Shown here: piece by piece, positions 1 through 10,600 of the stretch
How the letters are laid out: every line of letters begins with the position of its first letter
Numbering within the stretch: position 1 is the first letter of the stretch
Assembly: GCF_001190925.1 (NCBI RefSeq)
Contig: NZ_CP011072.1
Location: forward strand, 496,001 to 560,000
Direction of reading: 5' to 3'
Source: Azoarcus sp. CIB
GTDB taxonomy: Bacteria > Pseudomonadota > Gammaproteobacteria > Burkholderiales > Rhodocyclaceae
DNA length: 64,000 nt
Notes under the pieces: model-generated
Told to the model about the DNA's origin: nothing
The model's database searches: none
What the model saw: only the letters and a program-made list of their open reading frames with translations
Made by a program: the position numbers and the translations under genes

Positions 1-1
1 G

Positions 2-3000
2 ACCCACACCGTGATCGAGATCGTCAATGACGACATGCCTTTCCTCGTCGACTCGATCGCGATGGAGGTCAATCGCCAGGGGCTCACGCTGCACCTGATC
101 ATCCACCCGGTGATGCGCGTCGTGCGCGACGCCGAGGGCATTTACCAGGGCATCGCCGACGACGCGGACGCGGGGCGCTACGAATCCATCATCCACGTCG
201 AAGTGGACAGGCGCACCGATGCGGCCGACCTTGATGCGCTGCGGGCCGGTCTGGAACGCGTGCTCGCCGACGTGCGCGTGGCGGTGGCCGACTGGCCGGC
301 GATGCAGCAGCGCGTGGCCGATGTCATCGCCGAGATCGAGCACAGTCCGCCGCCGGTTCCCGCAGAGGAAATCGACGAGAGCGTCGCCTTCCTGAAGTGG
401 CTGATGGACGACAATCTCGTCCTGCTCGGCTGCCGCGACTACGCGCTGGCCGCAGCCGACGGTGGTACCCCCGAATTGTCGATCGTCGCGGGCTCGGGCC
501 TCGGGCTGCTGCGCGAGAAGGAGGGCGAAAAGCAGTCGCGCTCGTTCGGCGCCCTGCCGGCGGAACTGAAATCGACCCTGCCCAATCTGCCGGTCCTGCT
601 CACCGTCACCAAGTCCAACACGCGCTCGACCGTGCATCGCGTCGGCTACATCGACCGCTTCAGCATCAAGCGCTTCGACGCAGACGGCCACGTGTGCGGC
701 GAACACCGCGTCATCGGCCTGCTCGCATCCACCGCCTACAGCGCCAGCCCCAAGCTGATTCCCTTCCTGCGGCGCAAGGTCGACGCGGTGATCGCGCGCG
801 CCGGCCTGATGCCGAAGAGCCACGCGGCGAAGGCGTTGCTGACCATCCTCGAACGCTATCCGCGCGACGAGCTGTTCCAGATCGACACCGAAGAGCTCTT
901 CCATCAGGCGATGGGCATCCTGCACCTGGGCGAACGCCAGCGTACGCGGCTGTTCGTGCGCAGCGACCCCTTCGCGCGCTTCGTCTCGTGCCTGATCTAC
1001 GTGCCGCGCGAGCACTACAACACCGACCAGCGCCTGCGCATGCAGGCCGTGCTGATGGAGGCCTTCAACGGCGCGAGTTCGGACTTCGACGTGCAGTTCT
1101 TCGAGTCGGCGCTCGCGCGCGTCTTGATCATCGTGCGTACTCGCGACTCGGTGATCCCGCCCTTCGAGGTGCATGAGCTCGAACAGCGCATCGTGCGCGC
1201 GACGCGGCGCTGGGAGGACGAGCTGCAGCGTGTGCTGCTCGAACACTGCGGCGAGGAGCGCGGCATGGCCCTGCTGCGCCGCTACGGCGGCGCCTTCCCG
1301 GCGGGCTACCGCGAGGAGTATTCGCCGCGGGTGGCGGTGTTCGACGTCGAGCAGATGGAGTCGGTCGCCGGCGACGGGCTGGCGATGAGCCTCTACATTC
1401 CGCTCGAGGCGCCCGCCGGCCGGCTCAACTTCAAGATCTACCGCGTCGGCGCGCCGGTGCCGCTGTCGCAGAGCCTGCCGATGCTCGAACGCATGGGCGT
1501 GAAGGTCATCGACGAGCGTCCGTCCGAGATCGCGCGTCAGGACGGCGAATGCGTGTGGATCCACGACTTCGGGCTGGCCTACGCGGGGGCGGAGGAGCTC
1601 GACGTCGATACCCTGCGCCCGCTCTTCCACGACGCCTTCCTGCGCGCGTGGCGCGGCGAGATCGAGAGCGACGACTTCAACCGCCTGACCCTGCTCGCCG
1701 GCCTCACCTGGCGCGAGATCACGGTGCTGCGCGCCTACGCGAAGCACATGCGGCAGGCGGCGTTCACGTTCAGCCAGGCCTACATGGAGCAGACCCTCGC
1801 GGCCTGGCCGCGGCTCGCACGCCAGCTCATCGAACTTTTCTCGTTGCGCATGGATCCTGCCCGCGCCGGCGAGCGTGCCCGCCACGAGGCGAAGGTGCTC
1901 GCGGGGATCGACGACGCGCTCAACGGCGTCGCGAACCTCGACGAGGACCGCATCCTGCGCCAGTTCCTCGCGATGGTGAAGGCGACGCTGCGCACGAACT
2001 ACTATCAGCGCGGTCCGCACGGCGGGGTCAAATCCTACCTGTCCTTGAAGTTCGACCCGAAACGCATCCCGAATCTGCCGCAGCCGATGCCGATGTACGA
2101 GATCTTCGTCTATGCGCCGCGCTTCGAGGGCGTGCACCTGCGCGGCGGCAAGGTCGCGCGCGGCGGACTGCGCTGGTCGGACCGCATGGAGGATTACCGC
2201 ACCGAGGTGCTGGGCCTGGTGAAGGCGCAGATCGTCAAGAACGCGGTGATCGTCCCGGTCGGCTCCAAGGGCGGCTTCGTCGTCAAGAACCCGCCACCGC
2301 CAACCGACCGCGAAGCCGTGCTCGCTGAAGGCATCGCGTGCTACCGCCTGTACCTGCACGGCCTGCTCGATCTCACCGACAACCTCGTGCAGGGCCGCGT
2401 CGTGCCACCGCCGGACGTGGTACGTCACGACGGCGACGATCCGTATCTGGTCGTCGCCGCCGACAAGGGCACGGCGAGCTTCTCCGACTACGCGAATGCC
2501 GTTGCGGCCGAATACGGCTTCTGGCTCGGCGACGCCTTCGCCTCGGGCGGCTCGGCCGGCTACGACCATAAGAAGATGGCGATCACCGCGCGCGGGGCGT
2601 GGGAGTCGGTCAAGCGCCACTTCCGCGAGCTCGGCATCGACACGCAGGAGCAGCCCTTCACCGCCGTCGGCGTCGGCGACATGTCGGGCGACGTGTTCGG
2701 CAACGGCATGCTGCGTTCGCGCAAGACCCGCCTCATTGCGGCCTTCGACCATCGCCATATCTTCATCGACCCGGATCCCGATGCGGAGTCGTCCTTCGTC
2801 GAGCGCGAACGGCTCTTCGCGCTGCCGCGCTCGTCGTGGAACGACTATGACCTCACGAAGATCTCCGCGGGCGGCGGGGTGTGGCCGCGCAGCGCCAAGT
2901 CGATCGCGTTGTCGCCGCAGATGCAGGCCGTGCTCGGCGTTGAGGTCGAGGCGCTGCCGCCGTCCGACCTGATCCGCGCGATCCTGCGCGCGCCGGTCGA

Positions 3001-4549
3001 TCTGCTCTACAACGGCGGCATCGGCACCTACGTGAAGGCGACGAGCGAGACCGACGCCTCGGTGGGCGACCGCGCCAACGACGCGGTGCGCGTGAACGGT
3101 GCCGAACTGCGCTGCCGCGTCATCGGCGAGGGCGGCAACCTCGGCATGACCCAGCTCGGACGCATCGAGTACGCGCTCAAGGGCGGCAAGCTGTACACCG
3201 ACGCGATCGACAACTCGGGCGGCGTGGACTGCTCGGACCACGAGGTGAACATCAAGATCCTGCTCAACAGCGTGATCGCCGAAGGCGAACTCACCGGCAA
3301 GCAGCGCGACGCCCTGCTCGTCGAGATGACCGACGAGGTCGCCGCGCTCGTGCTGCGCGACAACTACGCGCAGACGCAGGTGCTGTCGGTGACGCGCGCG
3401 CGCGGCGTGGCGTTGCTCGACGAGCAGGCCGAGTTCATCCGCCGCCTGAGCTTTGCCGGGCGCCTCAACCGCAAGCTCGAGTTCCTGCCGCTCGACGACG
3501 AGATCGCCGAACGCGCCGCCGCGCGCACCGGCCTCGTCTCACCCGAACTCGCGGTGCTGCTCGCCTACAGCAAGATCGAGCTCTACGACGAGGTGCTCGC
3601 GTCCGACGTGCCGGAGGACCCCTACATCGGCAGCGCGCTGTCGCGCTACTTCCCGGCGCCGCTGCGCGAACGCTTCGCCGCGCACATCGCGAAGCACGCG
3701 CTGCGCCGCGAGATCATCTCGACGCACGTCATCAACAGCATGATCAACCGCGTCGGTCCCACCTTCGTCAGCCGGCTGCAGGGCGAACTCGGTGCGACGC
3801 CGGCCGAGATCGTGCGCGCCTACATGGTCACGCGCGAGATCTTCGGCCTGGTGCCGATCTGGCGCGCCATCGAGGAACTCGACAACCGCGTCGACGACGC
3901 CGTCCAGACCGCCATGATCATCGACTGCGCCCGCCTCGTGCAGCGCAGCACGACCTGGTTCCTGCGCCACCGCGAATCGCTCGCCGACCTGCAGGCCACG
4001 CTCGCCCGCTTCCGTCCCGGCGTCGAAGCCCTGTCCGAGCACCTGTACCGCCTGGTGTCGGACGACTACCGCGCACAGCTCGACGCCGTGACCGCGCACT
4101 ACGTCGAGCGCGGCGCGCCCGGCGCGCTTGCGCTGCGCATCGCCTTGCTCGACGAACTGTATTCGGCGCTCGACCTCGTCGAGATCGTCGCCGACACCGG
4201 CCGCCCGGAGGGGACGGTGGCCGCGGTGTATTTCACCCTCGGCGGCCACCTCGACCTGTACTGGCTGGGCGCCCAGATCGCCGCCCTGCCGGCCGACACG
4301 CGCTGGCAGAACCTCGCTCGCGGCGCGTTGCGCGTCGACCTGTCGAACCTCGCCCGCAGCCTCGCGGCGGACATCCTCAAGACCTCGCCCGACCTTGGCC
4401 AACCTGACGACCTCATCGCCGCCTGGGAAGCCCGCCGCATGCCGCAGATCGAGCGCTACCGCCACCTGCTCGCCGACGTGAAGATGGCGCAGGCGATCGA
4501 GATGCCGATGCTGTCGGTGTTGTTGCGGGAGCTGCGCGGGATGGTGTGA
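2..4549 (+). CDS. gdhB: NAD-specific glutamate dehydrogenase, large type (5' end outside the window)
   Basis: This is the large single-chain NAD-dependent glutamate dehydrogenase, which deaminates glutamate to 2-oxoglutarate and ammonium in the cytoplasm. About 1515 residues are visible of a family that normally has about 1600, and the frame is open to the window edge (codons for T-H-T precede the first GTG), so the true start lies upstream. The N-terminal part holds the regulatory region (NDDMPFLVDS near the beginning). The catalytic GDH core is central: GGLRWSDR, the lysine-containing VGSKGGFVVK, then GVGDMSGDVFGNGML in the nucleotide-binding part and IGEGGNLGMTQ. The gene converges on the RTX adhesin gene. 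Family assignment is firm; the symbol follows common usage for this class and is less certain. Confidence 0.95.
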   Translation, partial: THTVIEIVNDDMPFLVDSIAMEVNRQGLTLHLIIHPVMRVVRDAEGIYQGIADDADAGRYESIIHVEVDRRTDAADLDALRAGLERVLADVRVAVADWPAMQQRVADVIAEIEHSPPPVPAEEIDESVAFLKWLMDDNLVLLGCRDYALAAADGGTPELSIVAGSGLGLLREKEGEKQSRSFGALPAELKSTLPNLPVLLTVTKSNTRSTVHRVGYIDRFSIKRFDADGHVCGEHRVIGLLASTAYSASPKLIPFLRRKVDAVIARAGLMPKSHAAKALLTILERYPRDELFQIDTEELFHQAMGILHLGERQRTRLFVRSDPFARFVSCLIYVPREHYNTDQRLRMQAVLMEAFNGASSDFDVQFFESALARVLIIVRTRDSVIPPFEVHELEQRIVRATRRWEDELQRVLLEHCGEERGMALLRRYGGAFPAGYREEYSPRVAVFDVEQMESVAGDGLAMSLYIPLEAPAGRLNFKIYRVGAPVPLSQSLPMLERMGVKVIDERPSEIARQDGECVWIHDFGLAYAGAEELDVDTLRPLFHDAFLRAWRGEIESDDFNRLTLLAGLTWREITVLRAYAKHMRQAAFTFSQAYMEQTLAAWPRLARQLIELFSLRMDPARAGERARHEAKVLAGIDDALNGVANLDEDRILRQFLAMVKATLRTNYYQRGPHGGVKSYLSLKFDPKRIPNLPQPMPMYEIFVYAPRFEGVHLRGGKVARGGLRWSDRMEDYRTEVLGLVKAQIVKNAVIVPVGSKGGFVVKNPPPPTDREAVLAEGIACYRLYLHGLLDLTDNLVQGRVVPPPDVVRHDGDDPYLVVAADKGTASFSDYANAVAAEYGFWLGDAFASGGSAGYDHKKMAITARGAWESVKRHFRELGIDTQEQPFTAVGVGDMSGDVFGNGMLRSRKTRLIAAFDHRHIFIDPDPDAESSFVERERLFALPRSSWNDYDLTKISAGGGVWPRSAKSIALSPQMQAVLGVEVEALPPSDLIRAILRAPVDLLYNGGIGTYVKATSETDASVGDRANDAVRVNGAELRCRVIGEGGNLGMTQLGRIEYALKGGKLYTDAIDNSGGVDCSDHEVNIKILLNSVIAEGELTGKQRDALLVEMTDEVAALVLRDNYAQTQVLSVTRARGVALLDEQAEFIRRLSFAGRLNRKLEFLPLDDEIAERAAARTGLVSPELAVLLAYSKIELYDEVLASDVPEDPYIGSALSRYFPAPLRERFAAHIAKHALRREIISTHVINSMINRVGPTFVSRLQGELGATPAEIVRAYMVTREIFGLVPIWRAIEELDNRVDDAVQTAMIIDCARLVQRSTTWFLRHRESLADLQATLARFRPGVEALSEHLYRLVSDDYRAQLDAVTAHYVERGAPGALALRIALLDELYSALDLVEIVADTGRPEGTVAAVYFTLGGHLDLYWLGAQIAALPADTRWQNLARGALRVDLSNLARSLAADILKTSPDLGQPDDLIAAWEARRMPQIERYRHLLADVKMAQAIEMPMLSVLLRELRGMV

Positions 4550-4570
4550 GCGGAGTACGGACGAAAAAAA

Positions 4571-4595
4571 GCCCGGCGGCCATGAGCCGCCGGGC
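4571..4595 (-). terminator. Rho-independent terminator of the RTX adhesin gene
   Basis: A perfect 10-bp stem (GCCCGGCGGC / GCCGCCGGGC) with a 5-nt loop is followed on the minus strand by seven T residues. It lies 15 bp after the adhesin stop codon and between the convergent gdh and adhesin genes, so it should end adhesin transcription and may also block read-through from gdh. Confidence 0.9.
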
Positions 4596-4609
4596 GAACC
4601 GTCAGGGCG

Positions 4610-7600
4610 TCAGTCGGTGATGAGTTTGCCCTTGGTCATGAGGTCGGTGATGATCGCCGCGTCGTCTGCGAAACCCGTGACCAGATCGACGTTTTCAAGC
4701 ACGATGACCTGATCGATCGGCGTTCCGGTGCCGCCAGAGTGCACCGAGATCGTCGTCGCCTTGGTGGTGCTGTTGTAGGCGAAGTCGAGGTAGTTCCCCA
4801 GGCTTTCATTGGTCGCGGACGAACCTTCCAGCAGGTCCTTCAGATCGAGGCGATCGCCACCGGAGCCGTAGGCCGCCGCGTTGAAGTCCTTGATCGTGTC
4901 GATGGGCACCGGGGAGGTACCGGCGTCGGCGAGGGACCACTTGAAGGTGTCGGCACCGAGGCCGCCCGTCAGGGTGTCGCTGCCGGCTCCGCCCGAAAGC
5001 GTGTCGTTGCCTGCGTCGCCCCATAGCTTGTCGTTTCCGTCGCCGCCCGTGAGCGTGTCATTGCCGTATCCGCCGAGGAGGTTGTCGTCACCCGTGCCGC
5101 CGTCGATGACGTCGTGGCCCGCACGACCATCGATCAGGTCGTTGCCGGCGCCGCCCGAGAGCGTGTCGTTGGTCGGCCCGGCGGTGTTCGTGCCGGGGTT
5201 GCCATAGATGATGTCGTCACCGCCACTGGCCGCGACCGTCTGACCGCCTTCGCCGGTGGAAATCGGGCTCTTTACGAACTCCTGACCGGTCTTGCTGCTC
5301 GACAGCCAGATAAAGTCCTGGCCTTCGCTGACGGTGGTGCTGTCAGCGAACGAGGTCGTGGCGACCTTGATCGACGAGCCGTCGTTGTTGAGGAGCACGT
5401 ACTCGTCGGAGTTGATCAACGAGACGTCGTTGGCGACATTGGTGACGTTGCTCCAAACGAGGCCCAGTTGCTCGCTGTTGCCGATCGAGAGCTGCGCGGC
5501 GGTCGTGTTCGTCAGCGTGATGCGGAACACTGTTTCGTTCGTATCGTTGAAGATCTTGTCGATAGTCGCCGTCATACCGGTCTTCAGATAGAACTTGCTC
5601 GCGGCGTCGAATGCGAGTGCTGCATCGCCATCCTTGACGTGGAAGTCAAAGTGGATCGAGGCTCCGGCCGTGAAGGTGATGCTGCCGTTGCCCTTCGGCT
5701 GGATGTTGTTGTTCTGCACCTGCCAGTCAGAGCCGTCATAGATGATCGGCGGGAGGGTGACCGGTACCGTATCGCTGCCGCCGCTGCCGAGATTGCCTGC
5801 GGTGTCGGTGTAGAGGTTGTTGGCGACGCTCACGCTCGCGGTGCCGGTAAATCCCGCATCTGCAGTGAAGGTGGCGGTGTAGACCAGCGGATTCGCAGTG
5901 GCGGTGAGGCCGGTTACGGTGCCGCCGACGGCAACGATGTCGGTAGCCGCGAATCCGACCGGCGCCTCGCTGAAGGTGAAGGTGACGAGCGAGTCGGTGT
6001 CGATATCGTTGAGCCCCGCATCGACGATATCGACGGCGAGGGTCGGGTTGGAGCGATCGACCGGGACGGTGTCGCTGCCGCCGGTGCCCTGGTTGCCGGC
6101 CGCGTCGGTGTAGAGGTTGTCGGCGACGCTGACGCTGGCGGTACCGGAGAAGCCGTCGGTCGCGGTGAAGGTGGCGGTGAACACCTTCGGGTCGGCGGTG
6201 GCGGTGAGCCCCGTCACGGCACCGCCGACGGCGACGATGTCCGTTTCGGCGAAGCCGACCGGCGCTTCGCTGAAGGTGAAGGTCACCACCGAGCTGGTGT
6301 CGGCGTCGTTGAGCGACGCGTCGACGATATCGACGGCGAGGGTCGGGTTGGAGCGATCGACCGGCACGGTGTCGCTGCCGCCGGTGCCCTGGTTGCCGGC
6401 CGCGTCGGTGTAGAGGTTGTCGGCGACGCTGACGCTGGCGGTACCGGAGAAGCCGTCGGTTGCGGTGAAGGTGGCGGTGAAGACCTTCGGGTCGGCGGTG
6501 GCGGTGAGCCCCGTCACGGTGCCGCCAACGGCGACGATGTCGGCCGCGGTAAATCCGACCGGCGCCTCGCTGAAGGTGAAGGTCACCACCGAGCTGCTGT
6601 CGCCGTCATTGAGCGCGGCGTCGACGATGTCGACGGCGAGGGTCGGATTGGAGCGATCGACCGGGACGGTGTCGCTGCCGCCGGTGCCCTGGTTGCCGGC
6701 CGCGTCGGTGTAGAGGTTGTCGGCGACGCTGACGCTGGCGGTGCCGGCGAAGCCGTCGGTCGCGGTGAAGGTGGCGGTGAAGACCTTCGGATCGGCGGTG
6801 GCGGTGAGCCCCGTCACGGTGCCGCCAACGGCGACGATGTCCGTCTCGGCGAAGCCGACCGGCGCTTCGCTGAAGGTGAAGGTCACCACCGAGCTGGTGT
6901 CGGCGTCGTTGAGCGACGCGTCGACGATATCGACGGCGAGGGTCGGGTTGGAGCGATCGACCGGGACCGTGTCGCTGCCGCCGGAGCCCTGGTTGCCGGC
7001 CGCATCGGTGTAGAGGTTGTCGGCGACGCTGACGCTGGCGGTACCGGCGAAGCCGTCGGTCGCGGTGAAGGTGGCGGTGAACACCTTCGGGTCGGCGGTG
7101 GCGGTGAGGCCCGTCACGGTGCCGCCGACGGCGACGATGTCCGTCTCGGCGAAGCCGACCGGCGCTTCGCTGAAGGTGAAGGTCACCACCGAGCTGGTGT
7201 CGCTGTCGTTGAGCGACGCGTCGACGATATTGACGGCGAGGGTCGGGTTGGAGCGATCGACCGGGACGGTGTCGCTGCCGCCGGAGCCCTGGTTGCCGGC
7301 CGCGTCGGTGTAGAGGTTGTCGGCGACGCTGACGCTGGCGGTACCGGAGAAGCCGTCGGTTGCGGTGAAGGTGGCGGTGAAGACCTTCGGGTCGGCGGTG
7401 GCGGTGAGCCCCGTCACCGTGCCGCCGACGGCAACGATGTCGGTAGCCGCGAATCCGACCGGCGCTTCGCTGAAGGTGAAGGTCACCACCGAGCTGGCGT
7501 CGGCGTCATTGAGCGACGCGTCGACGATATCGACGGCGAGGGTCGGGTTGGAGCGATCGACCGGGACGGTGTCGCTGCCGCCGGCGCCTTGGTTGCCGGC

Positions 7601-10600
7601 CGCATCGGTGTAGAGGTTGTCGGCGACGCTGACGCTGGCGGTGCCGGAGAAGCCGTCGGTCGCGGTGAAGGTGGCAGTGAACACCTTCGGATCGGCGGTG
7701 GCGGTGAGGCCGGTCACGGTTCCGCCGACGGCGACGATGTCCGTCTCGGAGAAGCCGACCGGCGCTTCGCTGAAGGTGAAGGTCACCACCGAGCTGGTGT
7801 CGGCGTCATTGAGCGACGCGTCGACGATATCGACGGCGAGGGTCGGGTTGGAGCGATCGACCGGGACGGTGTCGCTGCCGCCGGCGCCTTGGTTGCCGGC
7901 CGCATCGGTGTAGAGGTTGTCGGCGACGCTGACGCTGGCGGTGCCGGCGAAGCCGTCGGTCGCGGTGAAGGTGGCGGTGAAGACCTTCGGATCGGCGGTG
8001 GCGGTGAGCCCCGTCACGGTGCCGCCAACGGCGACGATGTCCGTCTCGGCGAAGCCGACCGGCGCCTCGCTGAAGGTGAAGGTCACCACCGAGCTGGTGT
8101 CGCTGTCGTTGAGCGACGCGTCGACGATATCGACGGCGAGGGTCGGGTTGAGCGTGTCGACCGGCACGGTGTCGCTGCCGCCGGAGCCGACGTTGCCCTG
8201 AGCGTCCGTGTAGGCGCCATCCGCGACGCTGACGCTGGCGGTGCCGGCGAAACCGTCGGTTGCCGTAAAGGTCGCGGTGAAGACCTTCGGATCGGCAGTG
8301 GCGGTGAGCCCCGTCACGGCGCCACCGACGGCGACGATATCGCCGTCTTCAAAGCCGACAGGGGCGGTGCTGAAGGTGAAGGTCACCTCAGAAGTATTGT
8401 CGGCGTCGTTAAGAGCGGGGTCGACGATGTCGACGATGAGGCTCGGATTAAGCGTGTCGACCGGAACGGTGTCACTGCCGCCGGTGCCTTGGTTGCCAGC
8501 CGCATCGGTGTAGAGATTGTCGGCGACGCTGACGCTGGCGGAGCCGGAGAAACCGTCGGTTGCGGTGAAGAGCGCAGTGAACACCAGCGGATCGGCTGTG
8601 GGCTGCAGGTCGGTGACGGTACCGCCGACGGCGACGATGTCGGTCTCGGAGAAGCCGACCGGCGCCTCGCTGAAGGTGAAGGTCACGAGCGAGCTGGTGT
8701 CGCTGTCGTTGAGCGACGCGTCGACGATATCGACGGCGAGGGTCGGGTTGGAGCGATCGACCGGGACGGTGTCGCTGCCGCCAGTGCCCTGGTTGCCGGC
8801 CGCATCCGTGTACAGGTTGTCGGCGACGCTGACGCTGGCGGTGCCGGCGAAGCCGTCGGTCGCGGTGAAGGTGGCGGTGAACACCTTCGGATCGGCGGTG
8901 GCGGTGAGCCCCGTTACGGTGCCGCCGACGGCGACGATGTCGGTCGCGGAGAAGCCGACCGGCGCCTCGCTGAAGGTGAAGGTCACGAGCGAGCTGCTGT
9001 CGCCGTCATTGAGCGCAGCATCGACGATATCGACCGCGAGGGTCGGGTTGGAGCGATCGACCGGGACGGTGTCGTTGCCGCCGGTGCCGAGGTTGCCGGC
9101 CGCATCGGCGTAGAGGTTGTCGGCGACGCTGACGCTGGCGGTGCCGGAGAAGCCGTCGGTTGCGGTGAAGGTGGCGGTGAACACCAGCGGATCGGCCGTG
9201 GGCTGCAGGTCGGTGACGGCACCGCCGATGGCGACGATGTCGTCGGCGGTGAAGCCGACCGGTGCCTCGCTGAACGTGAAGGTCACGAGCGAGCTGGCGT
9301 CGCTGTCGTTGAGCGCGGCATCGACGATATCGACGGCGAGGGTCGGGTTGGAGCGATCGACTGGGACGGTGTCGCTGCCGCCGGCGCCGACGTTGCCTTG
9401 GGCGTCGGTATAGGCGCCATCCGCGACGCTCACCCCGGCGGTGCCGGAGAAGCCGTCGGTCGCGGTGAATGTGGCGGTGAAGACCTTCGGATCGGCGGTG
9501 GCGGTGAGTCCGGTCACGGTGCCGCCAACGGCGACGATATCCGTCTCGGAGAAGCCGACCGGCGCTTCGCTGAAGGTGAAGGTCACCACCGAGCTGGCGT
9601 CGCTGTCATTGAGCGCGGCATCGACAATATCGACGGCGAGGGTCGGGTTGGAGCGATCGACCGGGACAGCGTCGCTGCCGCCGGTACCCTGGTTGCCGGC
9701 CGCATCGGTGTAGAGGTTGTCGGCGACGCTGACGCTGGCGGTGCCGGAGAAGCCGTCGGTCGCCGTGAAGGTCGCAGTGAACACGAGCGGATCGGCGGTG
9801 GGCTGCAGGTCGGTGACGGCGCCGCCAATGGCGATGATGTCGCCGGCGGTGAATCCGACCGGCGCTTCGCTGAAGGTGAAGGTCACGAGCGAGCTGCTGT
9901 CGCCGTCATTGAGCGCAGCATCGACGATATCGACCGCGAGGGTCGGGTTGGAGCGATCGACCGGGACGGTGTCGCTGCCGCCGGCGCCGACGTTGCCTTG
10001 GGCGTCGGTATAGGCGCCATCCGTGACGCTCACTCCGGCGGTGCCGGAGAAGCCGTCGGTCGCGGTGAAGGTGGCAGTGAACACCAGCGGATCGCTCGTA
10101 GGCTGCAGGTCGGTGACGGTGCCGCCGACGGTGACGATGTCGTCGATCGAGAAGCCGGTCGGTGCCGCGCTGAAAGTGAAGGTTACGAGCGAGCTCGAGT
10201 CGCTGTCGTTGAGCGCAGCATCGACGATGTCGACAGCGAGAGTAGGATTGAGCGTGTCGACCGGCACGGTGTCGGTGCCACCCGTGCCAATATTTCCGTG
10301 AATGTCCGTATACGTGCCGTCGGCGACGCTGACGCTGGCAGTGCCGGTGAAGCCGTCGGTCGCGGTGAAGGTCGCAGTGAACACCAGCGGGTTGTCAGTG
10401 GGCTGCAGGTTGGTGACGGCGCCGCCAACGGCGACGATGTCGTCGATCGAGAAGCCGACCGGTACCTCGCTGAAGGTGAACGTCACCACCGAGCTGCTGT
10501 CCGCGTCGTTGAGCTGGGTGTCGACGATGTTGACGGGAAGCGTGGGGTTCGTCCTGTCGATCGGCACCGTGTCGACGTCGCCCGTGCCAAGGTTCCCCTG